Below, piece by piece: positions 9,803-19,892 of a stretch of DNA of 34,257 bases. The position numbers and the translations under genes were made by a program. Position 1 is the stretch's first letter, and each line of letters opens with the position of its first letter. Source of the DNA: Propionivibrio sp. (lineage in GTDB: Bacteria > Pseudomonadota > Gammaproteobacteria > Burkholderiales > Rhodocyclaceae); the NCBI GenBank assembly GCA_029975435.1, contig JARKPC010000238.1:1-34257 (forward strand), in the 5' to 3' direction. The notes beneath the pieces are model-generated. The model was not told where the DNA came from. It worked only from the letters and a program-made list of their open reading frames with translations, and made no database searches.

Positions 9803-10669
9803 ATGATCGATCAGCCGTTCCAAACGAAGGAAGCCTGGGTTGATTTTTTCAATTCGGTCGAGATGCCCATTTTGCGTCAGACAGCCCGCCGTCTGGACGA
9901 GGCGCGGCAAAACATCGACCGCGTGAACGGGCGCGACATCGCCGCCATCGTATTGCAGGATCCATTGCTGGCCGTACGGGTGCTGGCGTATATCCAACCT
10001 TTTCGCGGGAAGCACCTGCGTTCCGACATCACCACCATCGGCAACGCAATAATGATGCTCGGCATCGAACCGTTTTTCAGGCGCTTTGAATCCCCGGTCA
10101 CCATCGAATCCCTCCTCAAGAGCGAACCGCAGGCATTACTCGGCGTACTGCACGTCATCCGGCGAGTGCAACGTGCTTCCCGCTACGCCCACGACTGGGC
10201 GTTCGAAAGGCACGACATGAATATCGAGGAGGTCGCACTGGCCGCCCTCCTGCACGATCTCGCCGAAATCCTGCTGTGGTGCTTTGCGCCACGGCTGGCT
10301 ATCGAGATTCGTGACCGTCAAGCCGCCGACAAGACGCTACGCAGCGCAACCGCACAACTACAGGTGCTTGGCCTCCGCCTCTTCGACCTGCAACTCGCGC
10401 TTTGCGAAGCCTGGCAACTGCCGGACTTGCTGAATGCATTGATGGACGACGCCAACGCCGAATTGCCGCGGGTCCGCAACGTTGTTCTCGCCGTCAATCT
10501 GGCGCGCCATTCGGCCAACGACTGGAACAATCCCGCCCTGCCCGACGACTTCGCGGCCATTGAAAAACTGATGCACATCGACCGTGAAACGTTGCTGGGG
10601 CGACTCAGCATACCGGACGACCTGATCCAGAAGTACATGACACAAATACCGGCGCCACCTTCGGAATAG
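9803..10669 (+). CDS. HDOD domain protein
   Basis: The 288-residue protein has an HDOD fold over about residues 15-215. HDOD is a non-catalytic relative of the HD phosphohydrolase domain, found in proteins linked to signalling, c-di-GMP and type IV pili. Visible signs are the opening segment MPILRQTARRLDEAR, the DPLLAVRVLAY helix, and ALLHDLAEILL, where only an HD-like remnant remains. No receiver, GGDEF or EAL domain is attached, so partners cannot be named. It is divergent from ndk and starts the plus-strand group with lemA. The start has only a weak Shine-Dalgarno (GTTGAG). Confidence 0.82.
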   Translation: MIDQPFQTKEAWVDFFNSVEMPILRQTARRLDEARQNIDRVNGRDIAAIVLQDPLLAVRVLAYIQPFRGKHLRSDITTIGNAIMMLGIEPFFRRFESPVTIESLLKSEPQALLGVLHVIRRVQRASRYAHDWAFERHDMNIEEVALAALLHDLAEILLWCFAPRLAIEIRDRQAADKTLRSATAQLQVLGLRLFDLQLALCEAWQLPDLLNALMDDANAELPRVRNVVLAVNLARHSANDWNNPALPDDFAAIEKLMHIDRETLLGRLSIPDDLIQKYMTQIPAPPSE

Positions 10670-10746
10670 AGGTGGAAATCGGGGAACCGAATTCGCTTCA
10701 TCCGTCACCCCCCGTCAACGACTCAGAAAGTACAAGGGAGACCCGT

Positions 10747-11319
10747 ATGTCCACCGGCAACATGATTTTTTTCGGTTTACTGGCCATCGTTGCCATATAC
10801 GGCATCATGCTCTACAACGGCTTGGTCGCTCTCAAACACAATGTTGCCAAGGCTTGGGCCAACATCGACGTGCTGCTCAAACAGCGGCACGACGAGTTGC
10901 CCAAGCTCGTCGAGGTGTGCAAGCAGTACAAGCAGTTCGAGCAGGAAACGCTGCAGCGCGTGATAGAAGCCCGCTCGCAGGTGCAGACGGCTCGCGAGGC
11001 CCAGAACATAGGCGCTCTGGGAGAAGCCGAAGGCGCGCTGCGCATGGGATTGGGACGCTTGTTCGCGATTGCCGAAGCCTATCCGGAGCTCAAGGCCAAC
11101 GAGAATTTCATGCAGTTGCAGCAGCGCATCACCACGCTCGAAAACGGGATCGCCGACCGGCGCGAGCTCTACAACGATGCGGTCAATATCAATAACGTCC
11201 GGGTGGAGCAATTCCCGGATGCCATCATCGCCCGGCTGTTCCACTTCGAGCAAAAACCGCTTCTGGAATTCTCGACCGTGGAAAAGGCGGACGTCGATCT
11301 GAAGCAATTGTTCCGCTGA
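10747..11319 (+). CDS. lemA: LemA family membrane protein
   Basis: LemA proteins are small membrane proteins of unclear function with one N-terminal helix and a long alpha-helical bundle. This one has 190 residues. The hydrophobic segment lies at about residues 5-22, followed by the family-typical GLVALKHNVAKAWANIDVLL and NVRVEQFPD. I chose the ATG at 10747 because AAGGGAG precedes it at good distance and the homology begins there; an in-frame ATG 25 codons upstream would add a non-conserved, Ser/Pro-rich extension. The GIDE-domain gene follows 40 bases downstream, a pairing seen in many bacteria. Confidence 0.92.
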   Translation: MSTGNMIFFGLLAIVAIYGIMLYNGLVALKHNVAKAWANIDVLLKQRHDELPKLVEVCKQYKQFEQETLQRVIEARSQVQTAREAQNIGALGEAEGALRMGLGRLFAIAEAYPELKANENFMQLQQRITTLENGIADRRELYNDAVNINNVRVEQFPDAIIARLFHFEQKPLLEFSTVEKADVDLKQLFR

Positions 11320-11359
11320 TTCGCGCGTCCGGTCCGCCCCCTTCGGAGACCGCTCCGGC

Positions 11360-12256
11360 ATGTTCGTCTCTCTCCGCAAGAGCTACGGCCAGTTCATTAC
11401 TTCCGGGGCGCAACTCGCACTGCTCATCATCGGGCTACAGACGGAATCAAGCCTGGGATGGATCGCCTGCCTCGCGCTGATTGCGCTGGTCAGCCTGTTT
11501 GCCTGGATGTCGACCTTAAGGCGGCGACGCGCCATTACCGACACCCCGACTTCCCGCATTGCCTCCGCCGCGCAAGGCTACGTCGAACTACTCGGAAAAG
11601 GTAGGCCGCTCGACTCGCCTCCGCTGTTGTCTCATCTGACCCACCTGCCCTGCCTCTGGTACCGCTATCAGGTCGAAGAAAAGACAAACAACAAATGGGA
11701 AACCGTCAGCCGGGGAGAAAGCGAAGTTCCCTTCATCATCGACGACGGCAGCGGACGTTGCGTGGTCGATGTGGAAGGCGCGGAGATCCTGACACGGCAC
11801 AAGGAAACCTGGACAGAAGGCCACTACCGCAATACCGAATGGAAGTTGTTGATCAACGACGACGTCTATGCGCTTGGCGATTTCAAGACCCTGGGCGGCG
11901 GATCGGTCGATCTGGACGCCCGGCAGGACATGAACGACCTTCTGGCCGAATGGAAAAAAGACCAGCCCGGCTTGCTCAAGCGCTTCGATCTCAATGGGGA
12001 CGGCACCATCGACATGCAGGAATGGGGGCTCGCACGCCAGGCGGCACGTCGAGAAGTGGCGAGAATGCATCGCGACGCACGCAACGAATCCGATGTGCAC
12101 ACGCTGAGCTGCCCGCGCAACGGCCGCCACTATTTGCTGTCGAACCTCGACCCGAACAAGCTCGCCCGCCGCTACCTGCTTTGGGCCAGTTTCCACCTGA
12201 TGGCATTTCTCGCGTCCCTCGGAGCCATTCCTTGGGTATTGCACCGCGGATTCTGA
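11360..12256 (+). CDS. GIDE-domain (E3-ligase-like) membrane protein with an EF-hand
   Basis: The 298-residue protein has N-terminal membrane segments (about residues 15-50). A soluble domain (about 65-200) resembles the GIDE domain of eukaryotic MUL1-type membrane ubiquitin ligases, with CLWYRYQVEE, ETVSRGESEVPF and DDGSGRCVVD. A further C-terminal hydrophobic helix lies at about 270-295. No RING domain is present, so ubiquitin-ligase activity is not implied. Residues 210-221 form a canonical EF-hand calcium loop, DLNGDGTIDMQE, with Asp210, Asn212, Asp214, Asp218 and Glu221 as ligands. It follows lemA in the same direction and converges with uup 14 bases away. Cellular role unknown. Confidence 0.82.
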   Translation: MFVSLRKSYGQFITSGAQLALLIIGLQTESSLGWIACLALIALVSLFAWMSTLRRRRAITDTPTSRIASAAQGYVELLGKGRPLDSPPLLSHLTHLPCLWYRYQVEEKTNNKWETVSRGESEVPFIIDDGSGRCVVDVEGAEILTRHKETWTEGHYRNTEWKLLINDDVYALGDFKTLGGGSVDLDARQDMNDLLAEWKKDQPGLLKRFDLNGDGTIDMQEWGLARQAARREVARMHRDARNESDVHTLSCPRNGRHYLLSNLDPNKLARRYLLWASFHLMAFLASLGAIPWVLHRGF

Positions 12257-12270
12257 AGCACACCCAAGCG

Positions 12271-14187
12271 CTATCGTTCCAGGTCTTCCCAACGCTCCAG
12301 CAGAACCATCAGTTCCTCGTCGATCTCGGCAAGGCGCGCCGAAAGCGCATTCGCCCGCAGGGAATCGGTCTGATAGAGCGCCGGATCCTCCAAGCAGCGC
12401 GCGATGTCCTTCTGCTCGTCTTCAAGTGCGCTGATGCGGCCCGGCAGTTCGGCGAGTTCGCGTGTTTCCTTGTAGCTCAGTTTGCGGCTGCCATCACTCT
12501 TGATCTTCGGAGCAACATCGCTCCGGGCTGGCTCGCTACGTTTCGCCGCCGGGATTGACGATTGAACGGCAGCGTCAGCCCGGCGTTTCGCCTGGTAGTC
12601 CGCCCAGTCCTGATAGCCGCCAGCGTATTCGCGCCAGAAGCCTTCGCCCTCGGAGGCGATAGTCTGCGTCACCACGTTGTCGAGGAAGGCCCGGTCATGG
12701 CTCACCAGGAACAGCGTACCCGGATAGTCCTGCAGCAACTGCTCCAACAGTTCGAGGGTATCGATATCCAAATCGTTGGTCGGCTCATCGAGCACCAGTA
12801 CGTTGGCCGGTCGGGCAAACAATCGTGCCAGCAGCAACCGGTTGCGCTCGCCGCCGGACAGCGACCTGACCGGAGAACGAGCACGTTCCGGCGCAAACAG
12901 GAAGTCGCCCAGGTAACCGATGACGTGCTTGCGCTCATTTCCGATCTCTACGTAGTCAGAACCCGGCGAGATGACATCGACCAGCGCAGCTTCCTCGTCC
13001 AGTTGCGTTCGGAACTGGTCGAAGTACGCCACCTGGATCTTGGTGCCGAGACGCACCGTTCCGGTGTCCGGCGCAAGTTCCCCAAGAATCAGGCGCAGCA
13101 ATGTCGTCTTGCCGGCACCATTCGGGCCGATCAGGCCGATCTTGTCCCCACGCTGCAAACGGCACGAGAAATCGCGCACGATGCGCTTGTCCCCGAAGCT
13201 CTTGCTGACGCCGACGAGTTCGGCCACCAGCTTTCCGCTCTTGTCGCCGGCATCGATCGCCAGTTCGACCTTGCCCTGCCGCTCACGCCGAGCCGCACGC
13301 TCGCGCCGCAAATGCTCCAGGCGCAGCACCCGTCCTTCATTGCGCGTCCGCCGCGCTTCCACGCCCTTGCGGATCCATACCTCTTCCTGCGCCAGGAACT
13401 TGTCGAACCTGGCATTTTGTACCTCCTCGTCGTGCAGCATCTGCTCCTTGCGCGACTGGTACTCGGTGAAATTTCCGGGAAACGACTGCAGACGGCCGCG
13501 ATCGAGTTCGACGATGCGCGTCGCCACTCGGTCCAGAAACCTCCGATCATGCGTGATAAACACCATCGACACGCCCGACGAGCGCAGCAACTCCTCAAGC
13601 CATTCGATGGCCCCGATATCCAGGTGGTTGGTCGGCTCGTCGAGCAGCAACAGTTCCGGTGTCACCGCCAGCGCCTGTGCCAGCGCCAGACGCTTTTTCT
13701 GCCCCCCCGAGAGCGTGCCCACGGAAGCATCCGGGTCCAGAGAGAAGCGCTGGATCACTCGCTCCGCCTGCGTCTCGAACGACCAGGCATTGCGCGCTTC
13801 GAGTTCACCCTGCAACGTATGCAGACGCTCTAGCAACGCTTCGTGGTCGACCGACGATTCAGCCATGGCGTGCGACACGGCGTGGTACTCGGCCAACAGT
13901 GCCGCCACCTCGCCCATGCCAGCCACCACGGCTTCGAAAACCGAGAGCGTCGGATCGAACGGAGGCTCCTGCGGGACATACCCCATGCGGATACCCGGCT
14001 GACGCCACACCGACCCGTCGTCCAATGCCCCCTGCCCGGCCAGCGCGCGCAACAGGGATGATTTGCCGCAACCATTACGCCCAATCAGCGCCACCCGTTC
14101 GCCGGGATCCAGTTGCAAGTCGGCGTGGTCCAGCAAGGGGACATGCCCGTAGGCCAGCGAAGCGTCAGAAAGAATCAGGTGTGGCAT
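12271..14187 (-). CDS. uup: ABC-F family ATPase Uup
   Basis: ABC-F proteins have two ATPase cassettes and no membrane part, and act on ribosomes or nucleic acids. The 638-residue protein has Walker A GRNGCGKSS and GPNGAGKTT. The signatures are LSGGQKKRLALAQAL and LSGGERNRLLLARLF, and the Walker B segments are LLLLDEPTNHLD and VLVLDEPTNDLD. An Arg-rich linker (about residues 270-300) joins the cassettes. The C-terminal 80 residues form a coiled coil typical of Uup, which binds DNA and affects transposon excision in E. coli. It is monocistronic as far as can be seen, divergent from tRNA-Arg. Confidence 0.92.
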   Translation of the reverse strand: MPHLILSDASLAYGHVPLLDHADLQLDPGERVALIGRNGCGKSSLLRALAGQGALDDGSVWRQPGIRMGYVPQEPPFDPTLSVFEAVVAGMGEVAALLAEYHAVSHAMAESSVDHEALLERLHTLQGELEARNAWSFETQAERVIQRFSLDPDASVGTLSGGQKKRLALAQALAVTPELLLLDEPTNHLDIGAIEWLEELLRSSGVSMVFITHDRRFLDRVATRIVELDRGRLQSFPGNFTEYQSRKEQMLHDEEVQNARFDKFLAQEEVWIRKGVEARRTRNEGRVLRLEHLRRERAARRERQGKVELAIDAGDKSGKLVAELVGVSKSFGDKRIVRDFSCRLQRGDKIGLIGPNGAGKTTLLRLILGELAPDTGTVRLGTKIQVAYFDQFRTQLDEEAALVDVISPGSDYVEIGNERKHVIGYLGDFLFAPERARSPVRSLSGGERNRLLLARLFARPANVLVLDEPTNDLDIDTLELLEQLLQDYPGTLFLVSHDRAFLDNVVTQTIASEGEGFWREYAGGYQDWADYQAKRRADAAVQSSIPAAKRSEPARSDVAPKIKSDGSRKLSYKETRELAELPGRISALEDEQKDIARCLEDPALYQTDSLRANALSARLAEIDEELMVLLERWEDLER

Positions 14188-14278
14188 CGAAAGCGGGACC
14201 GTCGAAAAACGAAGAGGCGAATGATACGGCAGGACAGCGCAGGATCGTCGGATTCGCCGGAAAAAGCGCTCCGGGTGA

Positions 14279-14287
14279 TGCTAGAAT
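14279..14287 (+). promoter_or_regulatory. Extended -10 promoter of tRNA-Arg
   Basis: TGC-TAGAAT is a TGn extended -10 element with five of six -10 consensus bases. The predicted start is near 14294, six bases before the mature tRNA. No clear -35 is visible. Confidence 0.55.
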
Positions 14288-14299
14288 ACGCGCCCTGAC

Positions 14300-14374
14300 C
14301 TCCTCGTAGCATAATGGATAGTGCACGCGCCTCCTAAGCGTGAGATACAGGTTCGATTCCTGTCGAGGAGGCCA
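14300..14374 (+). tRNA. tRNA-Arg (CCU)
   Basis: A 75-nt cloverleaf with acceptor stem CTCCTCG/CGAGGAG, discriminator G and encoded CCA. The anticodon arm is CGCGC-CTCCTAA-GCGTG, so the anticodon is CCU and the tRNA reads AGG. The T arm is CAGGTTCGATTCCTG. It lies between uup and the accessory dhaKL-liv block. tRNA genes of this kind are known integration sites, but I see no second copy of its 3' end in the window. Confidence 0.96.
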
Positions 14375-14471
14375 AGATGAACTCCGACCAGGCCCAAAAT
14401 ATCCGAGAAAATCGCCTGAGTACGGGTTGCGGCAATTCTGCTCTGGCACGCGGCGGCGTCGACTGCAGACC

Positions 14472-14508
14472 GTTTCTCATGTTTCTCAGCCGTTTCTCAA
14501 GTTTCTTG
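14472..14508 (+). repeat. Four direct repeats of GTTTCTCA, candidate upstream activator sites
   Basis: GTTTCTCA occurs at 14472, 14481 and 14492, and the variant GTTTCTTG at 14501, forming two pairs 20 bp apart. The array is about 160-200 bp upstream of the sigma-54 promoter of dhaK, a normal distance for enhancer-binding proteins. Binding by the activator encoded at 16631 is only an inference. The 438-base gap 14375-14812 otherwise holds no convincing gene. Confidence 0.4.
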
Positions 14509-14668
14509 CGAAAGGCCTGCACCCCGAAACGCTGCTCATCCGCTTGGAATTGGCGCCAACGGAGCGGCTTGCCCTCATATCGGACAAAAACGCACCTCAC
14601 CCAGCGCAAAATCGTCCGAAATCGCCGAGGGAATGGCCAACCACCATTCGCATTCGCCAAGATTCTCG

Positions 14669-14685
14669 TTGGCATGCAAAGTGCT
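14669..14685 (+). promoter_or_regulatory. Sigma-54 (RpoN) promoter of dhaKL
   Basis: TTGGCATGCAAAGTGCT matches the -24/-12 consensus (TTGGCACG-N4-TTGCT) at all but two positions and keeps the invariant GG-N10-GC. The predicted start is near 14696, about 117 bases before dhaK. An RpoN activator gene lies just downstream of dhaL, which supports the call. Confidence 0.75.
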
Positions 14686-14812
14686 AAAACACCGAAAAAG
14701 CAATTACCCAACGGGGAATTGAGTCATTCTGTCGTTCACTGCTTTCGCGAATACTCATTTTCCCTCTTTGGCAAACACGACAAGACTCCACAACCTTGCA
14801 TACGGTGAAATC

Positions 14813-15811
14813 ATGAAAAAACTGATCAACGCCCCGGAAAAAGTCGTCGAGGACATGCTGACCGGCATGGTGGCGGCGCATCCTCAATACGTAAGAAAGC
14901 TCTCCGGCTATAGTTGTCTCGTTAATCCGCAATCGCCGATCGCCAATAAAGTCGGGATCGTCTCCGGAGGCGGTAGCGGCCACGAACCGTCGCACGCCGG
15001 CTTCATCGGCCGAGGCATGCTGGATGCGGCCTGCGCCGGCAACGTGTTTTCTTCGCCGACACCCGACCACTTCCTCGAAGCCGCCAAGGCCGTGGATAGC
15101 GGTGCCGGCGTATTGATGGTCATCAAGAACTATTCCGGCGACCTGATGAATTCGCAGATGGCCGAAGAGATGGCCGAATTCGAGGGCGTCAAGGTTACTC
15201 GCGTAATCGTCGACGATGACGTCGCAGTCAAGAACAGTACCTATACGACCGGCCGCCGCGGAATCGCCGGCACGGTGTTCGTCCACAAGATCGCCGGAGC
15301 CAAGGCCGCTGAAGGCGCGGATCTGGACGAAGTCAAACGGGTCGCGGAGAAAACCGTCGCCAATGTCCGGTCGATGGGCATGGCACTTACGCCATGCATC
15401 GTCCCGATCGCCGGAAAGGCCAATTTCGAACTGGCCGACGATGAAATGGAGATCGGCATGGGCATTCACGGCGAACCCGGAATTACCCGGTGCAAGTTGG
15501 CGACGGCCGACGAAATCACCTCGACCCTGCTCGAAAAGATCATTCAAGACCTGCCGTTCGGCAAGGGCGACGAAGTGGCCGTGCTTGTCAACGGCCTGGG
15601 TGCCACGCCACTGATGGAGTTGTACGTCATCAACAAGAAAATCGCCGAAATCTGTGCCAAAAAAGGCATTCGCATCCACCGGACCTATGTCGGCGAATAC
15701 ATGACAGCGCTTGAAATGGCCGGCGCCTCGATCACTCTGCTGCGCCTCGACGAGGAGCTGAAAGCGCTTCTTGACGCCCCGGCAGACACCATCGCGTTCA
15801 AGCAATTCTGA
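14813..15811 (+). CDS. dhaK: Dihydroxyacetone kinase-like subunit DhaK
   Basis: DhaK is the substrate-binding subunit of dihydroxyacetone-type kinases; it holds the ketone as a covalent hemiaminal on a histidine. The 332-residue protein starts with the family-typical MKKLINAPEKVVEDMLTGMV. It has the glycine-rich GIVSGGGSGHEP (phosphate/substrate loop) and the active-site histidine in MGIHGEPG (His219, matching His218 of E. coli). I chose the ATG at 14813 because homology begins there; an in-frame ATG 15 codons upstream is less likely. dhaL follows 22 bases downstream. No dhaM is present, so the phosphoryl donor is not the usual PTS route, or DhaM is elsewhere. The true substrate may be another hydroxyketone. 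Confidence 0.93.
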   Translation: MKKLINAPEKVVEDMLTGMVAAHPQYVRKLSGYSCLVNPQSPIANKVGIVSGGGSGHEPSHAGFIGRGMLDAACAGNVFSSPTPDHFLEAAKAVDSGAGVLMVIKNYSGDLMNSQMAEEMAEFEGVKVTRVIVDDDVAVKNSTYTTGRRGIAGTVFVHKIAGAKAAEGADLDEVKRVAEKTVANVRSMGMALTPCIVPIAGKANFELADDEMEIGMGIHGEPGITRCKLATADEITSTLLEKIIQDLPFGKGDEVAVLVNGLGATPLMELYVINKKIAEICAKKGIRIHRTYVGEYMTALEMAGASITLLRLDEELKALLDAPADTIAFKQF

Positions 15812-15833
15812 CCCGCACGAAAGGTGGAATGAC

Positions 15834-16466
15834 GTGGAAAAACTGACCGCAAGCGATATCGTCAACGTCGTTGCCGAATTTTCAAGAACCATTATCGCCA
15901 ATCGTGACTATCTGAACGAACTTGATGGCAAGCTTGGTGACGCAGATTTCGGCACCAGCATTTCCGGTGGCTGCGCCGCACTCGACAAGCTCGTTCCGGA
16001 ACTCGGCGCGAACAAACCCGGGATGGTTCTCGGCAAAAGCGGAACCACGCTGGTCCGCTCCATGGGCGGCGCATCGGGCCCGCTGTTCGGCACGATCTTC
16101 ATGCGGGCCGGCAAAGAACTCGGCGACGCGACGGAAATCGGCGTCAAGGAGCTCGCTGCGATGTTTTCGGCGAGTCTGTCCGGGGTGAAGGCTCTCGGAA
16201 AATCTAATGCCGGTGACAAAACGCTGATCGACGCACTCGAACCGGCCACACTGGCTCTCCAAACGGCGGCGGCAGAAGGTACTGCCCTGCGCGAGGCGCT
16301 CGCCAGCGCCTGCGGGGCTGCCGCGCAAGGTGTCGAAAATACGAAGAACATGGTGGCCAACCGCGGCCGCGCCCATTATGTAGGCGAGCGTGGCATCGGA
16401 CATCAGGATGCGGGAGCGACCGCAATCCATCTCCTGTTCAAGGTCTTTGCGGACTACGTCAACTAG
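15834..16466 (+). CDS. dhaL: Dihydroxyacetone kinase-like nucleotide-binding subunit DhaL
   Basis: DhaL carries the nucleotide and passes phosphate to the substrate held by DhaK. The predicted product is 210 residues, the normal size. The three magnesium-binding aspartates are present as Asp31, Asp36 and Asp38 in ELDGKLGDADFG. The position after the third Asp is Phe, where PTS-type DhaL often has His. I chose the GTG at 15834, which follows an AAAGGTGG ribosome site, over an upstream ATG inside dhaK. It shares the sigma-54 transcript with dhaK and ends at a clear terminator. Without DhaM, direct use of ATP is a plausible mode. Confidence 0.9.
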   Translation: MEKLTASDIVNVVAEFSRTIIANRDYLNELDGKLGDADFGTSISGGCAALDKLVPELGANKPGMVLGKSGTTLVRSMGGASGPLFGTIFMRAGKELGDATEIGVKELAAMFSASLSGVKALGKSNAGDKTLIDALEPATLALQTAAAEGTALREALASACGAAAQGVENTKNMVANRGRAHYVGERGIGHQDAGATAIHLLFKVFADYVN

Positions 16467-16488
16467 ACGAATCGCCACGCTTGCCCAG

Positions 16489-16518
16489 GCCCGGCAGCCA
16501 GACTTGCCGGGCTTTTTT
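16489..16518 (+). terminator. Rho-independent terminator after dhaKL
   Basis: A perfect 8-bp stem GCCCGGCA/TGCCGGGC with an 8-base loop is followed directly by six T residues. It lies 23 bases after the dhaL stop and separates dhaKL from the activator gene. Confidence 0.9.
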
Positions 16519-16630
16519 ATTTCCGGCACCGACAGGTCGAACAGCCGCCCCCCAATGGCCGCAGAGGTGGTGCGCGCGGGAAAAATTCACCGTATAGTTA
16601 TCGTTTCAATCTGATCAGGGCAACAAATCA

Positions 16631-18403
<1,773 letters not shown>

Positions 18404-18405
18404 TC

Positions 18406-19131
18406 TCAGGCCGCGTGACCGCCCAGATAGGCGGCCCGCACCCGCGCGTCGTTCGCCAGATCGGCGCTGCTTCCCTCAATGGCGATGCGCCCGCCATCCA
18501 TCACATAAGCATAATCCGCCACGCGCAGGGCGGCCCGGGCGTTCTGTTCCACCAGCAGGACCGAATGTCCTTCGGAACGGATCAGGCTGATCAGGTCGAA
18601 AATCTGGCGAACGATCTTCGGCGCCAATCCCAGCGACGGCTCGTCCATCAACAGCAGCTTCGGTCGACACATCAAGGCGCGCGCGATGCAGAGCATCTGC
18701 TGTTCGCCTCCCGACAGCGTGCCCGCTTTCTGCCGGTAACGATCGCGCAGGATGGAAAAGCGCTGCAACTGTTTTTCCTCCTCCTCGGCCACCTCTTGCG
18801 GCGTGAGGCCGACGCCGCCGATACGCAGGTTTTCGGCAATGGTCATCGACGAGAAGATCTGGCGCCCTTCCGGGGCTTGCGCCAGTCCGGCGGCGACGAT
18901 CCGATGCGACGGCCAGTTCGTTATCTCTGTTCCGTCGAAACGGATGCTTCCCGAAGTGCTTCGATACACGCCGGAAACCGCTCGCATCAATGTTGTCTTG
19001 CCAACGCCGTTGCTTCCGAGCACCGTCACGATGCCCCCGGAAGGAACGTGGAGAGAAACGCCGTTAAGGATCGTCTGCTCCCCCATGCGCACATGCAAAT
19101 CCTTGATTTCGATGAGATTCGAAGTACTCAT
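18406..19131 (-). CDS. livF: Branched-chain-type amino acid ABC transporter ATPase LivF
   Basis: LivF is one of two ATPases that power high-affinity uptake of hydrophobic amino acids or related compounds. The 241-residue protein has Walker A GSNGVGKTT, signature LSGGEQQMLCIARALM and Walker B LLLMDEPSLGLAP; the SLGLAP continuation is typical of LivF. I chose the ATG at 19131, which overlaps the livG stop by 4 bp, over an upstream start inside livG. It is the last gene of livKHMGF and converges with the sigma-54 activator. Confidence 0.93.
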   Translation of the reverse strand: MSTSNLIEIKDLHVRMGEQTILNGVSLHVPSGGIVTVLGSNGVGKTTLMRAVSGVYRSTSGSIRFDGTEITNWPSHRIVAAGLAQAPEGRQIFSSMTIAENLRIGGVGLTPQEVAEEEEKQLQRFSILRDRYRQKAGTLSGGEQQMLCIARALMCRPKLLLMDEPSLGLAPKIVRQIFDLISLIRSEGHSVLLVEQNARAALRVADYAYVMDGGRIAIEGSSADLANDARVRAAYLGGHAA

Positions 19132-19892
19132 GCCGCTTCCTCTTCGCTTCCGAGATAGGCCTCCAGCACTACCGGGTCGTTCGACACTTCCTGAGGGGAG
19201 CCATCGGCGATCTTCCGTCCCGACGCCATCACCATCACTCGCTCGCACAGACTCATCACGAAGTTCATATCGTGTTCCACCAGCAGAATGCTCAACCCTT
19301 CCCCGGAAAGCCTGAGCACGAATTCGGCGAGTTGCGCCGTTTCGGTATCGTTGAGTCCGGCCGCCGGTTCGTCGAGTATCAGCAGGCGCGGCGACAGCGC
19401 CAAGGCCCTGGCGATTTCCAGGTACTTGCGTTTCCCGTACGACAGATTGGCGGCCAGCTCCGATGCATGATCCTGCAAACCGGTCTGTTCCAGGGCATCC
19501 CAGGTACGACGCCCGATATCATTGGCGTAATTCGTTCGCTTTGTCAGCGCGGCCAACGGCGAATGCCCCAGTGCGCCGAGCGCGCCGATCGAAACGTTGT
19601 CGAAAACGCTCAGATTCGGCATCACGCGCAGATTCTGGAAGGTTCTGGCAATACCGAGACGCGCCACCCGATAAGCCTTCAGCGACGAGATGTCCGTATC
19701 ATCGAAGAACACGGCGCCCGATGACAGAGGGGTAAAGCAGGTAATGAGGTTGAACAGCGTCGTCTTCCCCGCTCCGTTCGGTCCAATCAGACCGACCCGC
19801 TCACCGCGTTTGACGTGGCCGGAGAAATCCTCAACCGCGTGCAAACCGCCGAAATAGCGGCATGCGTTCTTGATTTCAAGCAATGGGGTCAT
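19128..19892 (-). CDS. livG: Branched-chain-type amino acid ABC transporter ATPase LivG
   Basis: This is the second ATPase of the Liv importer. The 254-residue protein has Walker A GPNGAGKTT, the LivG-type signature LSYGKRKYLEIARALA and Walker B LLILDEPAAGLN. It also has the C-terminal MVMASGRKIADGSPQEV segment typical of LivG. The ATG at 19892 overlaps the livM stop by 4 bp; an in-frame ATG three codons earlier (19901) is an alternative. The extra coding-looking sequence upstream is a shadow of livM. Confidence 0.93.
   Translation of the reverse strand: MTPLLEIKNACRYFGGLHAVEDFSGHVKRGERVGLIGPNGAGKTTLFNLITCFTPLSSGAVFFDDTDISSLKAYRVARLGIARTFQNLRVMPNLSVFDNVSIGALGALGHSPLAALTKRTNYANDIGRRTWDALEQTGLQDHASELAANLSYGKRKYLEIARALALSPRLLILDEPAAGLNDTETAQLAEFVLRLSGEGLSILLVEHDMNFVMSLCERVMVMASGRKIADGSPQEVSNDPVVLEAYLGSEEEAA

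Noticed and set aside
12562..13833. 423-residue plus-strand frame opposite uup
   Set aside because: It is antisense to the ATPase cassettes; no independent domain or ribosome site.
14165..14449. Open frame on the minus strand across tRNA-Arg (contains ESNLYLTLRRRVHYPLCYEE)
   Set aside because: This peptide is the translated antisense of the tRNA, a common annotation artefact.
14550..14559. Perfect palindrome TTGGCGCCAA upstream of dhaK
   Set aside because: A single 10-bp palindrome in G+C-rich DNA is expected by chance, and it is not repeated at the other sigma-54 promoters.
14334..14808. Overlapping open frames on both strands after tRNA-Arg
   Set aside because: They have low-complexity, Arg/Ser-rich products, no recognisable domain, and overlap the sigma-54 promoter and the repeats. 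One of them is again antisense to the tRNA.
14684..15901. 405-residue minus-strand frame opposite dhaK
   Set aside because: It is a shadow of dhaK, which has intact motifs and a promoter.
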